Part shown: piece after piece, positions 30,239 to 40,978 of the stretch
Position numbering within the stretch: the stretch's first letter is position 1
Layout: each line of letters begins with the position of its first letter
Source: Asterionellopsis glacialis
Lineage: Eukaryota; Bacillariophyta; Plagiogrammaphyceae; Rhaphoneidales; Asterionellopsidaceae
Direction of reading: 5' to 3'
Length of the DNA stretch: 45,179 bases
Assembly (NCBI GenBank): GCA_014885115.2
Contig: WKLE02000658.1
Coordinates: 1 to 45,179 of the forward strand
Translations under genes and position numbers: made by a program
The notes under the pieces: generated by a model
The model's database searches: none
The model's input: the letters and a program-made list of their open reading frames with translations, nothing else
What the model was told of the DNA's origin: nothing

Positions 30239-30254
30239 TTCTCTCTAGAGAGAA
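30239..30254. repeat. 16-bp perfect palindrome upstream of J-protein gene
   Basis: TTCTCTCTAGAGAGAA is a perfect palindrome about 300 bp before the start codon at 30557. A partial copy (CTGTCTAGAGAGAGG) precedes it. Its core equals the site at 17363-17378. Confidence 0.6.
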
Positions 30255-30556
30255 AGTCCGTGCTTACAAAACTCTATAGAGAGATTAGACACTGACTACA
30301 GGACTAGTCTAACGACATCACGACATTCAGAATTCTCTCCATCTGTTGACATCTGCTTCTCCTTTTTTTTTCTAGTCCTACTCGTGTTTGCCTTTGATTG
30401 CAACCTTCCAGGCCCTCTGCAGTAGCAGCTAGCAACACAGCACCTAAAAAGAAAGAGCAAGGCGATACACACATAGACGCAAAGAACAAAATCAACAAAG
30501 ACAACAACAACAACAAGAAACTAGAATTGAAGAAAAATCTTCATATAGCAATCATA

Positions 30557-32594
30557 ATGGCAGCTACATTTTCATTCACACCAAAGGTCAATAGTACAAA
30601 CGGGTGTTATTCGAATGCACCCTTCACATCAAAGAACGAAACACCAACGCAACCGCAACATCATCAACAGCTACAGCTACAGCAAGAAAGTGGATCAACA
30701 AATCGAAGTGACCCATTTGAAGGTAAGGGTTAAATCACAATGTATATATTTCCACGATCTAGAGCGAGATCGCAACCAAAACTAATAAAAACTTATCTAA
30801 CCATTTTTTTTTTCTTCTGAAATCGGGTTCGTCTTTGAAACCTGACCAAATATTACGGTACAATGTACACTAAACACTCCACTATACTTCTGTCGTCACA
30901 TTATTTATCTGCTTTCAGTTCTAGGAGTCCCACGAAATGCTAGTACAGATCAAATTCGTACAGCCTATAAAAGACTAGCATTGCAGAATCATCCAGATAA
31001 AGTAACAATAGTTTCGAACAACGTAATGAGTGATCGACCAAGAGTTACTACGCGTTTCGCAGAAATTAGTGCAGCATATGAATTACTCACACGACATCAA
31101 AGTAAAGGTGTCGAATTGGCATCATCTTCCAGTGGTGATGGTGGACACACAGGAAGTACAAGTGGTACAGGAAGAGTTACAAATTGTATTGGTCGACCTG
31201 GTGGAGGTGATGGACCTGGTGGACCTACAGGTGGAGGCACCGGTGTTCCTGGAAGTAGTGGTGAACCCATCAATCGTGAAAGAGGCGCTACTTGTGGTAG
31301 TGGTAGTACTGTTGGTCCTGGCGTTGGCCAATCACCGCCACCTCCAACGCCACCACGTCCTGATACACCTCATCCTGCATATGCAGCGGCGGCAGCTCAA
31401 TATTTTCCCTACCAGTCGGATGCTCCTCCAAATTATTGTCCCGGTCAAAATTATCCTTTCATGATGATCCATCCACTTATGGCATACTATCCTAATTTTA
31501 ACTTTACAGACCCCTTTGTACTATTTCAGCACATGTTTGGTTATGGCACCAACAACAATAATAATGCCGAAGTTGTCAATAATGATGGATCGTACGGTGG
31601 TTGTGGAATGATATTATCTTCTCCACCCTCATCACCAACACCACCAGTGGGATTATTTGATAGTGCGATTCCACCCAACAATACCTTTGCTGCAGCTGGT
31701 GCTATCAATACAAATTGTGCTACAACCAATAATCAATACTCTTCTGTACTACCATCACCGCGGAACAACATGTTAAATAATGTAATGCTTCCTCCTCAAT
31801 TTACGCAACAGCAACAACAGCAGCAAATACCTATCCCACCAGGATCTCAATATAGTTGTAGCAGCGTAACAAGTCAGAAAAGCAGTTGTAGCTCTCAACA
31901 GCAGCAACAACAATTGTTACCCGATGGACGTCTTCAAACTGTGACAGTTACCAAGGGTGTTTTGGAAGGACAAGAAGTCACACAAACGGAAACCACCATC
32001 AAACATCCTGATGGAAGAGTTGAAAGTTCAACGACTGTTTCGAAGAGCGGTGATACTACTGCCGGTGGCGGCGGTGGTAACAGTAGTGCCGCTGGAGGAT
32101 ATTTGACGGATGGATCTATCAGCACAACAAATACTACAAATTCTGCTCTTTACAACTTCTTATTGCCACCCAACCCCACAAACAGTAATAATTGTGGTAC
32201 AAACAATACAACACCAACCAATACAGACGATTTTGCGTCAGACGATACAGTAGCTGGTGATTCTGAAAATGATAATGAAGAAGAATACTTTTTGTCTGAT
32301 GATGAAGACGGCTCATTTTGTTCCAATAGTTGCAATTTGGGTAGTGCAGGTTCCAAGCGACGTCGAAATCATCAATCTGGCGGCAATGGTGATGGATTTG
32401 CAGGGAGCGTATTAGAAATTCCTCCCAAGCGACGGCGACAAACAAGTAGAACCAATGGGGCAGGTGGAGGAGGGGGCGCTGGTCCAAAAAACAAGCGCGA
32501 CACTAAAAGCCAAAATCAATTGAGTGACTTTTCCGATGGAACAGCAGGAAGCCAACATAGCAAAAGACGGCGTAGATTCGGAAGAAGAGGTTAA
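30557..32594 (+). CDS. J-domain (DnaJ/HSP40-type) protein with nuclear-type basic motifs, one intron
   Basis: Exons 30557-30722 and 30919-32594 (intron 196 bp, GTAAGG..TTTCAG) give 613 residues. The intron splits the start of the J domain: DPFE joins VLGVPRNASTDQIRTAYKRLA, then LQNHPDKVTI with the HPD needed to stimulate HSP70 ATPase, and FAEISAAYELL. The rest is low complexity: a Gly/Thr/Pro region, Asn/Pro/Gln-rich segments with CAG/CAA runs near 31809-31826 and 31898-31912, and an Asp/Glu patch. One more ordered piece (DGRLQTVTVTKGVLEGQEVTQ) resembles the beta-rich C-terminal part of DNAJB6-type proteins. Three basic clusters (SKRRR, PPKRRRQ, SKRRRRFGRRG) look like nuclear localisation signals. 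It belongs to a type lacking zinc fingers and a canonical substrate domain. The nuclear location is inferred. Confidence 0.88.
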
Positions 32595-32979
32595 TCAAAA
32601 CAACTATTAATTACTTCAAAAAAGAGCTTTATGCGATGATGGTGGGAAGAAGGAGAAGGAAGTACAGTGAAAGGATACGACTTTTGAAAAATCGACGGGC
32701 ATTACAAGCGTACAGTAGTTGCTTAAAAAATATAATTTCAATATTTTACAATTATTTTGTGTATTCAGGTCACACAAATTTAGAATGAAAGGAAGCATTC
32801 AGCCTTTAGATTAATTATATGCAGAGTTCATCGGTGCGAACACATATTTGAGAAAAATATGTCCTCTAGTGATATCTCTCTCAAGAATAACTAATTGATT
32901 TTGGTAGATACGCTTTAAACTTTCTTTTTGTTGCTTGGCGTTCATGGCGGTCTGTCCAAATAATACTTCAAGCACAATA
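32595..32979. other. Convergent 3' region with an overlapping 62-codon frame
   Basis: This contains the 3' ends of the J-protein and methyltransferase genes. A minus-strand frame at 32811-32999 begins with ATG inside the last codons of the methyltransferase gene (MEKLNFSIVLEVLF) and is open for 62 codons. It is more likely 3' UTR than a gene. Confidence 0.4.
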
Positions 32980-34299
32980 CTAAAGTTCAACTTTTCCATT
33001 GTCTTCCTTTCTCTCTCCCGACTTCAAAACAAAACTGAATAAGTGTCCTCTGACTTCTTCGCCCTTTTCCATTCTTGGAACAATCTCTTCATATTGAATA
33101 AGCTTATAACCTGCCTTCTCTGCTGCCTTAACAGCATGTTTCTTCGTGTGTGCAAACCGTCCAGATGCCAGCAGTCTCCATCCTAACGGTGCTTCTTCTT
33201 CTGACGCCCGTTCACAAGAAAATATCAATCCTGCATTTGTTGTTGATAGATCTGCAAATGTCTGAAAAAGTTCATTAAGTTGTCCAAAATACACTAGGAC
33301 ATCAGCCGCGACTACAAGATCAAATTTATTCATTGGACTGCTACGGTGTATAGATGATGCACCCTTTAATGTATTGCTCAACGTCATATCTTCAAGATCC
33401 AAAGCAAACAAACCGTCATAGAGTGGAATTGATTGTTCCTTCGCTTCGTCGTCACTATCGGATTTCAAACCACAACCAGAAGTTGTTGTACATTTTGATG
33501 CCACGTCCAACATTTTCTGGGATGCGTCTACACCAACCATTGGCCCTTGTACAAGTGGTCGTAAATATCGCCCTGCAAGACCTGTACCACAACCTGCGTC
33601 AAGGGCTGTTTCAAATGTGGGAGGGGATTTGCCGATCCGCAGATCCTTGGCTGCTTGTCCAACCAAACTAGGGACCTTATATCCTAGCGTACCTAACAAC
33701 TTTTCATCAAATGTGTCGGCAAAGCTATCAAAGAGTTCAGCAATGAATTCCTTTGGTTTCCTTTCGTGTGCGCTTTGACCTGATATTTCCTTTAATAATT
33801 CCTCTGCTTCGTTGTTTGTGGCGTCCAATGATGCAGCATTGCGAAGCGAGTTTTCTGCATTCTCTACACATAATTTTGTCGATGGAGAATTGGCATCTGC
33901 AGTTTCTGCACCAATCAAAAGATTATGCGGTGACAATGCTAATTTTGTACACAAATCAGCATTTAGTGATGCTAACATCTTGGCATAACCGAAGTATAGG
34001 TTTGAAAGCGCCAAATCTCGGTTGGCATCCTCTCCGGCTCCAGCTGCAATAGATGCTTGTTCGATAACCAATATAGCCTCCTCATAACCACCAACTACTT
34101 GAAGCGGTGCATCATCCACTAGCGAAGCTAATAAGGCAGGAAATTCCCTCCAAGGGGCCCATTGCGTGGAAGGATCAGAGTTTACCTTTCTTCTATACTC
34201 TGCGAGTGTCCTACGAAAGAGGGGTTCAACTGGATCAACTTTTTGGCCTCTTATGGTCGCCAACACTGAAATGGAAAAGAAAAACTGCAGGCTCTTCAT
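32980..34299 (-). CDS. TPR-linked SAM-dependent methyltransferase
   Basis: The 439-residue protein starts at ATG 34299. Residues 1-20 are hydrophobic (SLQFFFSISVLATIRG), possibly a signal or anchor. A helical TPR-like region covers about 70-185 (EEAILVIEQASIAAG, ALSNLYFGYAKMLASLN, AENSLRNAASLDATNNEAEELL). It is followed by FIAELFDSFADTFDEKLLGTLGYKVP, the link seen in predicted TPR-containing methyltransferases. The Rossmann domain has motif I ALDAGCGTGLAGRYLRP, then VGVDASQKMLDVA and FDLVVAADVLVYFG, ending VRGHLFSFVL. This combination matches the TPR methyltransferases of the COG4976 kind. The methyl acceptor is unknown. It is intronless. Confidence 0.85.
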   Translation of the reverse strand: MKSLQFFFSISVLATIRGQKVDPVEPLFRRTLAEYRRKVNSDPSTQWAPWREFPALLASLVDDAPLQVVGGYEEAILVIEQASIAAGAGEDANRDLALSNLYFGYAKMLASLNADLCTKLALSPHNLLIGAETADANSPSTKLCVENAENSLRNAASLDATNNEAEELLKEISGQSAHERKPKEFIAELFDSFADTFDEKLLGTLGYKVPSLVGQAAKDLRIGKSPPTFETALDAGCGTGLAGRYLRPLVQGPMVGVDASQKMLDVASKCTTTSGCGLKSDSDDEAKEQSIPLYDGLFALDLEDMTLSNTLKGASSIHRSSPMNKFDLVVAADVLVYFGQLNELFQTFADLSTTNAGLIFSCERASEEEAPLGWRLLASGRFAHTKKHAVKAAEKAGYKLIQYEEIVPRMEKGEEVRGHLFSFVLKSGERKEDNGKVEL

Positions 34300-35250
34300 A
34301 ATTTAGTTGGTGATGTCGATGCTGCTCTAGAGTAAAGTTCTATCAGATGTTGCTTACTTTCCACAGAGTGCTTCAGGACAATGAATGATGAGGTTCAGAG
34401 TAGTTCAGGTACCCTTGTACCTGGTAGGGCTGTCAGCTGTCTTCACAATCAAATTATTTGAAAATGTCATTCTTATTATTATTTTTGTATGACGTGAGTC
34501 GAGCTAATCGGAAACAGCATATTATTCTCTAAAAGCAATCAATGCTCCGTACCATATTGTACGTATATACGACAAAATTTGTATTGCCTTTTTAAAAATA
34601 ATATACTGTACATGCTCGTACTATGTACCAGGTACATACAGAACTATAAAATATGTAAAGCTGGTACATTACTGGAAAAAAAGAAACTTTTCATCCGTTG
34701 AAAATGTTTTCGTCGTTTATATATTCTCAGCTTGTTAGAGTACTGGTACTAAAGGTACCTCCTTTTTTACAGCTACCAGCAGGTAATTGGTAGGACTAAT
34801 GGTGTGCGAGGTATTATGTAAGATACCTGTACAGATTATTCATTTGTAATTGCTCTTTATCTAATGCTTCACTAAAGTCCCTACCTATATATTATAAATG
34901 ATTTCATCAGCTTGAGATCGTGATCGATATAATAAAGAAGGAGTAACAGTTTCCTACTATTTGAATAAACAAAGTATTCTAAAATAGTAATAATTCGACA
35001 CTCAGAGTGTATATAAAATAATACGCAGAACCTCAGAAAAGATTTTTCGTCTTTGCTGTGCCTCTCCCACCTCAGCAAAAAGATCTATCTCAAGAAAATC
35101 AGTTTCCTTCGCGCGATTCTGTCTTATTATTATTATTATTATATTTGTTCATTCGCTGCAGGCTCAGCTTTGTTGGAAACTACGGCAAAAAGAGATTGCC
35201 AGAGATCAAAATCCACACTACATCGAAATCTAGGCGATAAGAAGGAAAAT
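34300..35250. other. 950-bp divergent intergenic region
   Basis: This holds promoters for the methyltransferase and the transporter. Repeats of the GGTAC family lie at 34408-34427, 34608-34635, 34740-34762 and 34820-34830. A (TTA) run at 35125-35143 lies in the transporter's 5' UTR. The frame of the transporter is open upstream of its ATG but without another ATG. No RNA gene seen. Confidence 0.45.
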
Positions 35251-37141
35251 ATGTTATCCACCATCGCAACCAATGAAAGTGGCGTTCAAACACCCACAGC
35301 CTCGTACAAGACTCACGAAGGAGAACACCACAACGATCACGGAAATACTTCTGTCACTATTACAAAATCGACCTACATCTTTGCTCTTTGTGCTGCTCTC
35401 AACTCATGTAACCTTGGATACGACATCGGCGTTTCAACCAATGCTGGAGAATTGATTCAGAGAGACCTGGATTTGACTACTAACCAGCGAGAACTCTTTA
35501 TCGGGAGTTTGAATTTCTGGTCGATTTTCGGATCTCTTTTCGCCCATTGGATCTGCGATAAGTATGGTCGTCGCCGATCATTTATCGTTGCAGCTATTGG
35601 ATTTATCATTGGTGTTTTGGTAATGGCATTTTCCAATTCTTACGGGATGCTGATGTTGGGCCGTATATTTGTTGGACTTGGTGTAGGATTTGGCCTCGCG
35701 GTATGTTTACGCTGTCTTTTATTCATTCATCACTGATTTTATCATACCGTGCGCTTACAAAAAGATTTTGTCTCGGTTTTGTTACAAAGATTGACCCCCT
35801 TTACATTGCAGAAGTTTCTCCAGCAGGACGTCGTGGAGAACTTGTCACATATTCAGAAATGGCCATTAATGTTGGAATTGTTTTTGGATTTGGTACGGGT
35901 TTACTTTTTTATGGTTTAGACGATAATATCGAGTGGAGACTAATGTTTGCCATGGGAGCTATCTTACCGGCAATAATGATTTTTTTGGTATTGACTGTTA
36001 TGCCCGAATCTCCCCGTTGGTTAGTCGGTCAGGGGCGAGATGAAGAAGCTAAGACTATTTTATCACAGATTTACGCTGAGGGTGAGTGCATTCAGATAGT
36101 TATTTCTTCTATCTTGTAAATGATGGCGCGGGGAAAATGAAGTATGCAATGCTCATAATTTTTTACATTCCATTCATTGAAATAAGCAGGATTTAATATT
36201 AATCCAGTAGTGGACGATATCAAAGAAGCCTTGCAGCGCGAAAAAGAGGCGGAACATGCAGTTGGTTGGAATGTTATTTTTCGCCCGACACCTGCGATTA
36301 GGCGCATGCTACTTCTCGGGATTGGAACTGCTGTTGCGCAGCAGGCTACCGGGATTGATGCCATCCAGTACTATATGATTGATATCCTTGAAGAATCTGG
36401 TATTAATTCAGAACCAACACGTCTTGTAATTCTCATGGTGCTTGGTATTCTGAAACTTGGTTGTATTTGTATCGGCGGATACTTCTTTGATCGACGAGGA
36501 CGGCGACCAATGCTTTTCATTTCATTGATTGGTAAGCTCTGAAATTAGCTCTGCTTTCAAATTCTGCAGCGTCTTTTATTCGTCACTGACACTGCCATAT
36601 TCTTCGTGATTGTTAAGGTATGGCTGGTGCTCTCTTTCTAACTAGCATCACGTTCTTTGGCAAAGATCGTGCCGGTAGTATAGCTTTCGCTGTAATTGGG
36701 TTAGCGCTGTACTTGTCATTTTTTAGTGTTGGTATGGGACCTGGTGCTTGGCTTATTCCAAGTGAAGTCTTTCCGACATCTATCCGTGCCAAGGCGATGA
36801 GTGTGGCCACTTTTTTCAACCGGATCACTGCAACTTTGATGGCATCAACGTTTCTTTCAACAGCAGACGCAATCGGATGGGCAGGGTTTTTCCTCATGTT
36901 GGCGGCAATCGGTCTTCTTATACTTGCTTTTCTCAAGCATTTCCTTCCTGAAACGAAAGGACGCTCCTTAGAAGAAATGTCTGTTTACTTTGCGGAAATC
37001 ACAGGCGACAGTTCGTTGCTTGAGGTAGAAGCCCGATTGCGCAAAGGTGATTCACCAGATAGTCCACAAGTAGAAATGAGTACTCAGTCGACGCCTAACC
37101 AATCGTCTTCCGAAGAACCTACAGAGCCTTCCATTGTATGA
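35251..37141 (+). CDS. MFS sugar-porter-family transporter, four exons
   Basis: Exons 35251-35700, 35790-36081, 36190-36531 and 36618-37141 (introns 89, 108 and 86 bp, all GT-AG) give 535 residues. The start is MLSTIATNESG. Twelve membrane helices are expected. Family marks are DKYGRRRS after helix 2, LYIAEVSPAGRRGELV after helix 4, PESPRWLVGQGRDEEA after helix 6, QQATGIDAIQYYMI in helix 7, DRRGRRPML after helix 8 and LPETKGRSLEEM at the end. In helix 7 the usual GxN has Asp in place of Asn, which could affect the substrate. PSEVFPTSIRAKAMS is helix 10-11 linker type. Hexose, other monosaccharide or inositol are possible, driven by H+. The Ser/Thr/Pro-rich last 40 residues are cytosolic. Introns cut between helices. 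Confidence 0.9.
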
Positions 37142-37469
37142 GAGCTTATTGAAAACGGTCTTTCAAATGAAATTGTCGTAAGATCTTGTGATGCTCTCAG
37201 CGTGTTTCGCGCTGCTAATCATTACATGACTATAAGTTTAGAAAATATTTATACAATGCATCACTCCTTGCAGTTCTGTTTGAAAATTTTGAACTATATA
37301 CCCTAAAAATATATGTTATACCCTACATATGTGTTATTCCCTTTTCTACAATTATAAATTTCTAAGACGAGGACTCTCGTCAAAAATGTTCTTCTTTGCG
37401 ATACAAGAAAATGCGCCCAGGATCAATCTCACCCTCCCACTAGTCAGATCTGTGTATGCATTTCTTCGA
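37142..37469. other. Convergent 3' region
   Basis: About 330 bp, A/T-rich (ATATATGTTATACCC near 37308), between the transporter and HSF-type gene stop codons. No gene seen. Confidence 0.4.
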
Positions 37470-38613
37470 CTATGTGGGTTCCTTTGTAAGCATCAAAGCA
37501 GAAGTTTCTGCAAGTTCTTTGCATTTCTTTTGCAGATCAAACAACTGATCAAGTAGTGGTTTTGTCGATTGCACAGCTACTTGGGGTGACGGATCAACTA
37601 GCGACTGGAATCTCTCATCCATGTCAGTAACCGCACCTGATAATATGGGCTCAGTCTGTTGCGGATTAACATGATTTTGATGAAGTTGCCTCAAATTCTG
37701 GTATTTGGCATGCAAAGCTTGCTGCGTTGTATGGAGCGAGTGACTTGATGGTATTGTCGAAGGAAGAACTTGTTCAACTTGTTGACGACCACTCAATATT
37801 GGGCTGGATGGACTTTCATTTACAGTAGCCATAGATATATCATCGAAAGAACGGAAAGCATCAATTCCAGGTTCTCGTGCCGCCAGATGTGTCGATCGGA
37901 TCCCTTCTAACTGAAGTGTTGCTGCGCTATGGATCCTGGAACCATCCTCTTCTATGTCAGGTAAAGGATACAGTTTACTCATCTCGTGAAAATTTGGTTC
38001 ATCTTCTTTTCTTATGGGTAGCTTCTTATGCGTCTTTGGTAAGCGGCGCATGAACTTATGGAGATGCGGTTTTCCGCGGAGAAAGAGCTTTGTGAACGTA
38101 TCCAATATCCAGAGAGAGTAACGAGAAATCAGAATGTTAGCCGATTTGCAGAAGTCAAAGGTTTCTGGTTTCAAGGTTCTTATGACGAGATAGTCTCAAC
38201 GATATTATCTATCTTACCTCATGATAATATGAACCACGATCTGGTCCTGAGCTTATCCTACGGAAACTCCAGGCATTTATAAGCCTGTTGAAGGAGTGAT
38301 AATTGCTATTATCAAAGTAATATGGCATCACTGATTTTTCAAAAAGATCCGGTTTTAAAATCTTCCATGATCTGCCGTGTGGCATCCAGGCAATAACATG
38401 TCCAAATTCCTTTCTGGAAAGAATCGCATGAAGTTTCAAAGGGAATTTCTGAAGAACAATCGAAGATCGCGCAGTCAAATTCTCCTTGGATTGTTTGGAA
38501 GAAGGCTCCTTTTCAAAACAATTTTCGGGCACAGTTGAAAAATCACGATACTTGTAGAACGTAGCTTCTTCCTCGGTGTCCACAGCTGAAGTTACTGCGT
38601 TCTCAGACGACAT
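37470..38613 (-). CDS. Heat-shock-factor-type transcription factor, one intron
   Basis: Exons 38218-38613 and 37470-38087 (minus strand, intron 130 bp, donor GTAAGA, acceptor TTCACAAAG) give 337 residues. The HSF DNA-binding domain spans about 55-150: FPLKLHAILSRKEF, VIAWMPHGRSWKIL, VMPYYFDNSNYHSFNRLINAW. The intron falls exactly before the C-terminal turn, joining YYHE to LFLRGKPHLHKFMRR. The recognition-helix RQLN of animal and plant factors reads NRLIN here, a variant form typical of the expanded diatom family. After the domain comes a Gln/His-rich stretch (HTTQQALHAKYQNLRQLHQNH) and a final helix with leucines at heptad spacing (LLDQLFDLQKKCKELAE), likely for oligomerisation. A nuclear DNA-binding regulator is expected; targets are unknown. 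Confidence 0.9.
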
Positions 38614-39913
38614 CTTATTGCACTTGATGTATTCTCGATAGATGGTGTTGGTGTTGATTCTTCTTGTTTACCTCCACGGCGGTGTCGGAACATTTGCTTA
38701 CCGGAAATGATATTTCAATATATACTGCTTCTTCTTCTAGAGACTTGATGCCGCAAGGCACGAATGTAGTAGCAGTTAGAGGTGACTATTATAATAAATA
38801 ATAGGTATTATAAAAAAATAATAAATATGTGAAAAATTTTATGTAGGAACTAACCAAAATTCCTGAGCACTGTACCAGCACTTACTGTACCAGGTAGTCT
38901 GTCGCTCTTGTTTTCTAGAACGATGGGTTCAAAGGTATACCATAAGTACTGTAGGTTCGAAATAGGGCCTAGGGAGCTATGTACAGGAAAAGGGTACAGG
39001 GTTAATAGCCTTTTTTCCTATATTTCACAAGGAATCTATTATGCATATAGTGCCTCCTTTCGAGATAAAATAATACGAGTCGAAGACATACCAGGTAATC
39101 GTTTGTCTAGTCCTCTCTACTAGAGGGTCCTAGTACTAATAGGACCTACTCCAAACTTCCTTTGAATCCGACGGAATCTAATCGAAAAGTCAAGCCGGGT
39201 ACTGGTCGGTAAGAAATTAAAACGAAATAATAAAAGGAAACTCCTGCTTGCTTCCAATGCAACCCCATCATCCCTTACCGGTAAGGTAGTCTTATTAACT
39301 GGTAGGTCGTCTCTCTAGTATATGCACCTTTCGAAACTATAGCCAATGTTGTACAGAACTAAGGTGCAGCACGTACGAAATTCTTTGTAATGTATTCGGT
39401 ACTTATACAATGTACAGGTACCTGGTACGCCCTCTGATTAATAGATGTATTTATAATACCAGGTACAGGTAGTACGTAGATAAAAAAATGTAGTCCAAAA
39501 ATTAAGGCTACAGTAGATATCAAGATAATTAAGTAGTGGCGCAATCAATATTTATTAAAATATTTTAAATCCGAATTGCCCCTGTCCGTCTAACAAATAT
39601 TGGTTTGGTCCACTATCATTGAACCAGTATCCAGGTAGGCTCGTAGTCCACTATGTAATACTATTTAGGTACTCTAGGACATATACCAGGTAGAGGACTA
39701 CCGGTACCGGTACCAGATTGGATTACCGGTAGACTAGTCCATTAATAGTATTTGAACTACTTACTGCGTACTCGTTCTGAACGAAGTCATAGCAATAGGT
39801 CCTACAGGTGAACACATTCCATTATTCTTTATCATTATTGTTTCTGATCTAGTCTAGTCTAGTCTAGAGTCCTAGTTAAAGTCTCTGCTAGAGTCAAACT
39901 GTTCTTCTATAGG
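38614..39913. other. 1.3-kb intergenic region, GGTACC-type repeats
   Basis: This holds the promoter of the HSF-type gene and the 3' end of the carrier gene. It contains TACCAGGTA/TACCTGGTA sites at 38887-38896, 39419-39428, 39457-39466 and 39684-39692, CTACCGGTACCGGTACC at 39699-39714 and a CTAGT tandem at 39850-39866. No gene seen. Confidence 0.5.
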
Positions 39914-40978
39914 TTATTCGTTTTCTTTGGAAAACAAAATTTCTTCAAAGTTCTTCCATAAGATCGAGAATAGGATCCCTTGTAATCCATTGGCCAATAA
40001 TTTGGTTTCTAATCCACGAAAGAAAAGTCCTTTCCATCCTGATTCTTGAATAACATTCCGTGCTGCAACTAGGTAGGATATTGTTACATTGCTTGTTTGA
40101 CGATTCACCTTGACAACCCGAATACAATTACTACATGTGTCAGATACAGCCGATGATACAAACCCTATAAATGCAAGGCGCCCTAAATCAACTATTCTTC
40201 CCGAAGAATCATTTTTGGGTATTTGATCTGATAAGTAGTTAAAGGTAAAGTACCACGGAAAATGGCCTACAACTGTTGCAGATGCTGCAGCTGTACTTCC
40301 ATGAAATAGAACAAGTGGTCCACTTATAATATTTCTTCTTTGCTGGCCAACTTGACTCTTGCCAATAGCCGTGGTAGTGGTAGTAGTAGCAGCAGCCTCC
40401 TTTATTTTTGTCAACAATGGCTGGATACTCCCATGAACTTGCATGGAAGTTTTGATGGTATCTAGAGGCATAATTACAATACGGAATAATCCAGCTGCAA
40501 CGGATGCTCCAGCTGTTTTGACCCCATATGACCAGTCCTTGGTAGACTCGTGTGTATTCATAAAGGTCAAAACACCCGTATTGGCAGCTGTATCACCAAA
40601 TCGACCTAATGGTCCTTGAATCAATGCAGGAAGAATACCTCTATAAAATCTTGGTACACCACCTTGTTTATATAACGTCCGCAGAGCTGTTGTAAAGGTT
40701 GTCCCATTCCTATATTGATAGTAAATTGTTGTTCTCATCCACATTAAGCATGCAACATTCGCTCCCATGGCAGCAGCACCTGCTGCACCACCACGAAAGG
40801 CTTGTTTGGATGCATCCTGTAAATTTTGACGAAATGATTGTGCTGTGGAAGGTTCTAATAATTCACTTGCAATAGGATCACCTTCATCGTAAGGTCGTAC
40901 AGTTTCACGTCGGGTTAATTTCGTGTTGCGTTGAATATTAGTCGTGGTGGTTGACTTGGGAAACTCGTTCGTATGCAT
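39914..40978 (-). CDS. Mitochondrial-carrier-like protein
   Basis: A 354-residue protein starts at ATG 40978. A 65-residue polar N-terminal extension precedes helix 1 (AFRGGAAGAAAMGANVACLMW). Each of the three repeats is recognisable but diverged. The clearest marks are YKQGGVPRFYRGILPALIQGP at the end of repeat one, PLDTIKTSMQVHG (the Px[D/E]xxKxxxQ motif) in repeat two, and ESGWKGLFFRGLETKLLANG in repeat three. The first motif (expected P.D..K..) is degraded around LMWMRTTIYYQYRNG. A Thr run (TTTTTTA) sits in the loop. Likely an inner-membrane carrier of mitochondria or another organelle, with the substrate not deducible. It is intronless. Confidence 0.8.
   Translation of the reverse strand: MHTNEFPKSTTTTNIQRNTKLTRRETVRPYDEGDPIASELLEPSTAQSFRQNLQDASKQAFRGGAAGAAAMGANVACLMWMRTTIYYQYRNGTTFTTALRTLYKQGGVPRFYRGILPALIQGPLGRFGDTAANTGVLTFMNTHESTKDWSYGVKTAGASVAAGLFRIVIMPLDTIKTSMQVHGSIQPLLTKIKEAAATTTTTTAIGKSQVGQQRRNIISGPLVLFHGSTAAASATVVGHFPWYFTFNYLSDQIPKNDSSGRIVDLGRLAFIGFVSSAVSDTCSNCIRVVKVNRQTSNVTISYLVAARNVIQESGWKGLFFRGLETKLLANGLQGILFSILWKNFEEILFSKENE

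Larger units (their letters stand above)
28912..30556. other. 1.6-kb divergent intergenic region, repeat-rich
   Basis: This holds the promoters of cullin-3 (-) and the J-protein (+). It contains several TACCTGGTAC sites (29853-29885), the inverted partner GTACCAGGTA (29966-29975), and TCTCTAGAGAGA palindromes (29341-29360 imperfect, 30239-30254 perfect). CCTACTAAATAGAGGATCTACGTACGTAGG (around 29548) is another imperfect palindrome-rich patch. No RNA gene can be supported. Confidence 0.5.

Noticed and set aside
32811..32999. 62-codon minus-strand frame overlapping the methyltransferase end
   Set aside because: It overlaps the stop codon of a clear gene and lies in its likely 3' UTR; no motif is seen.
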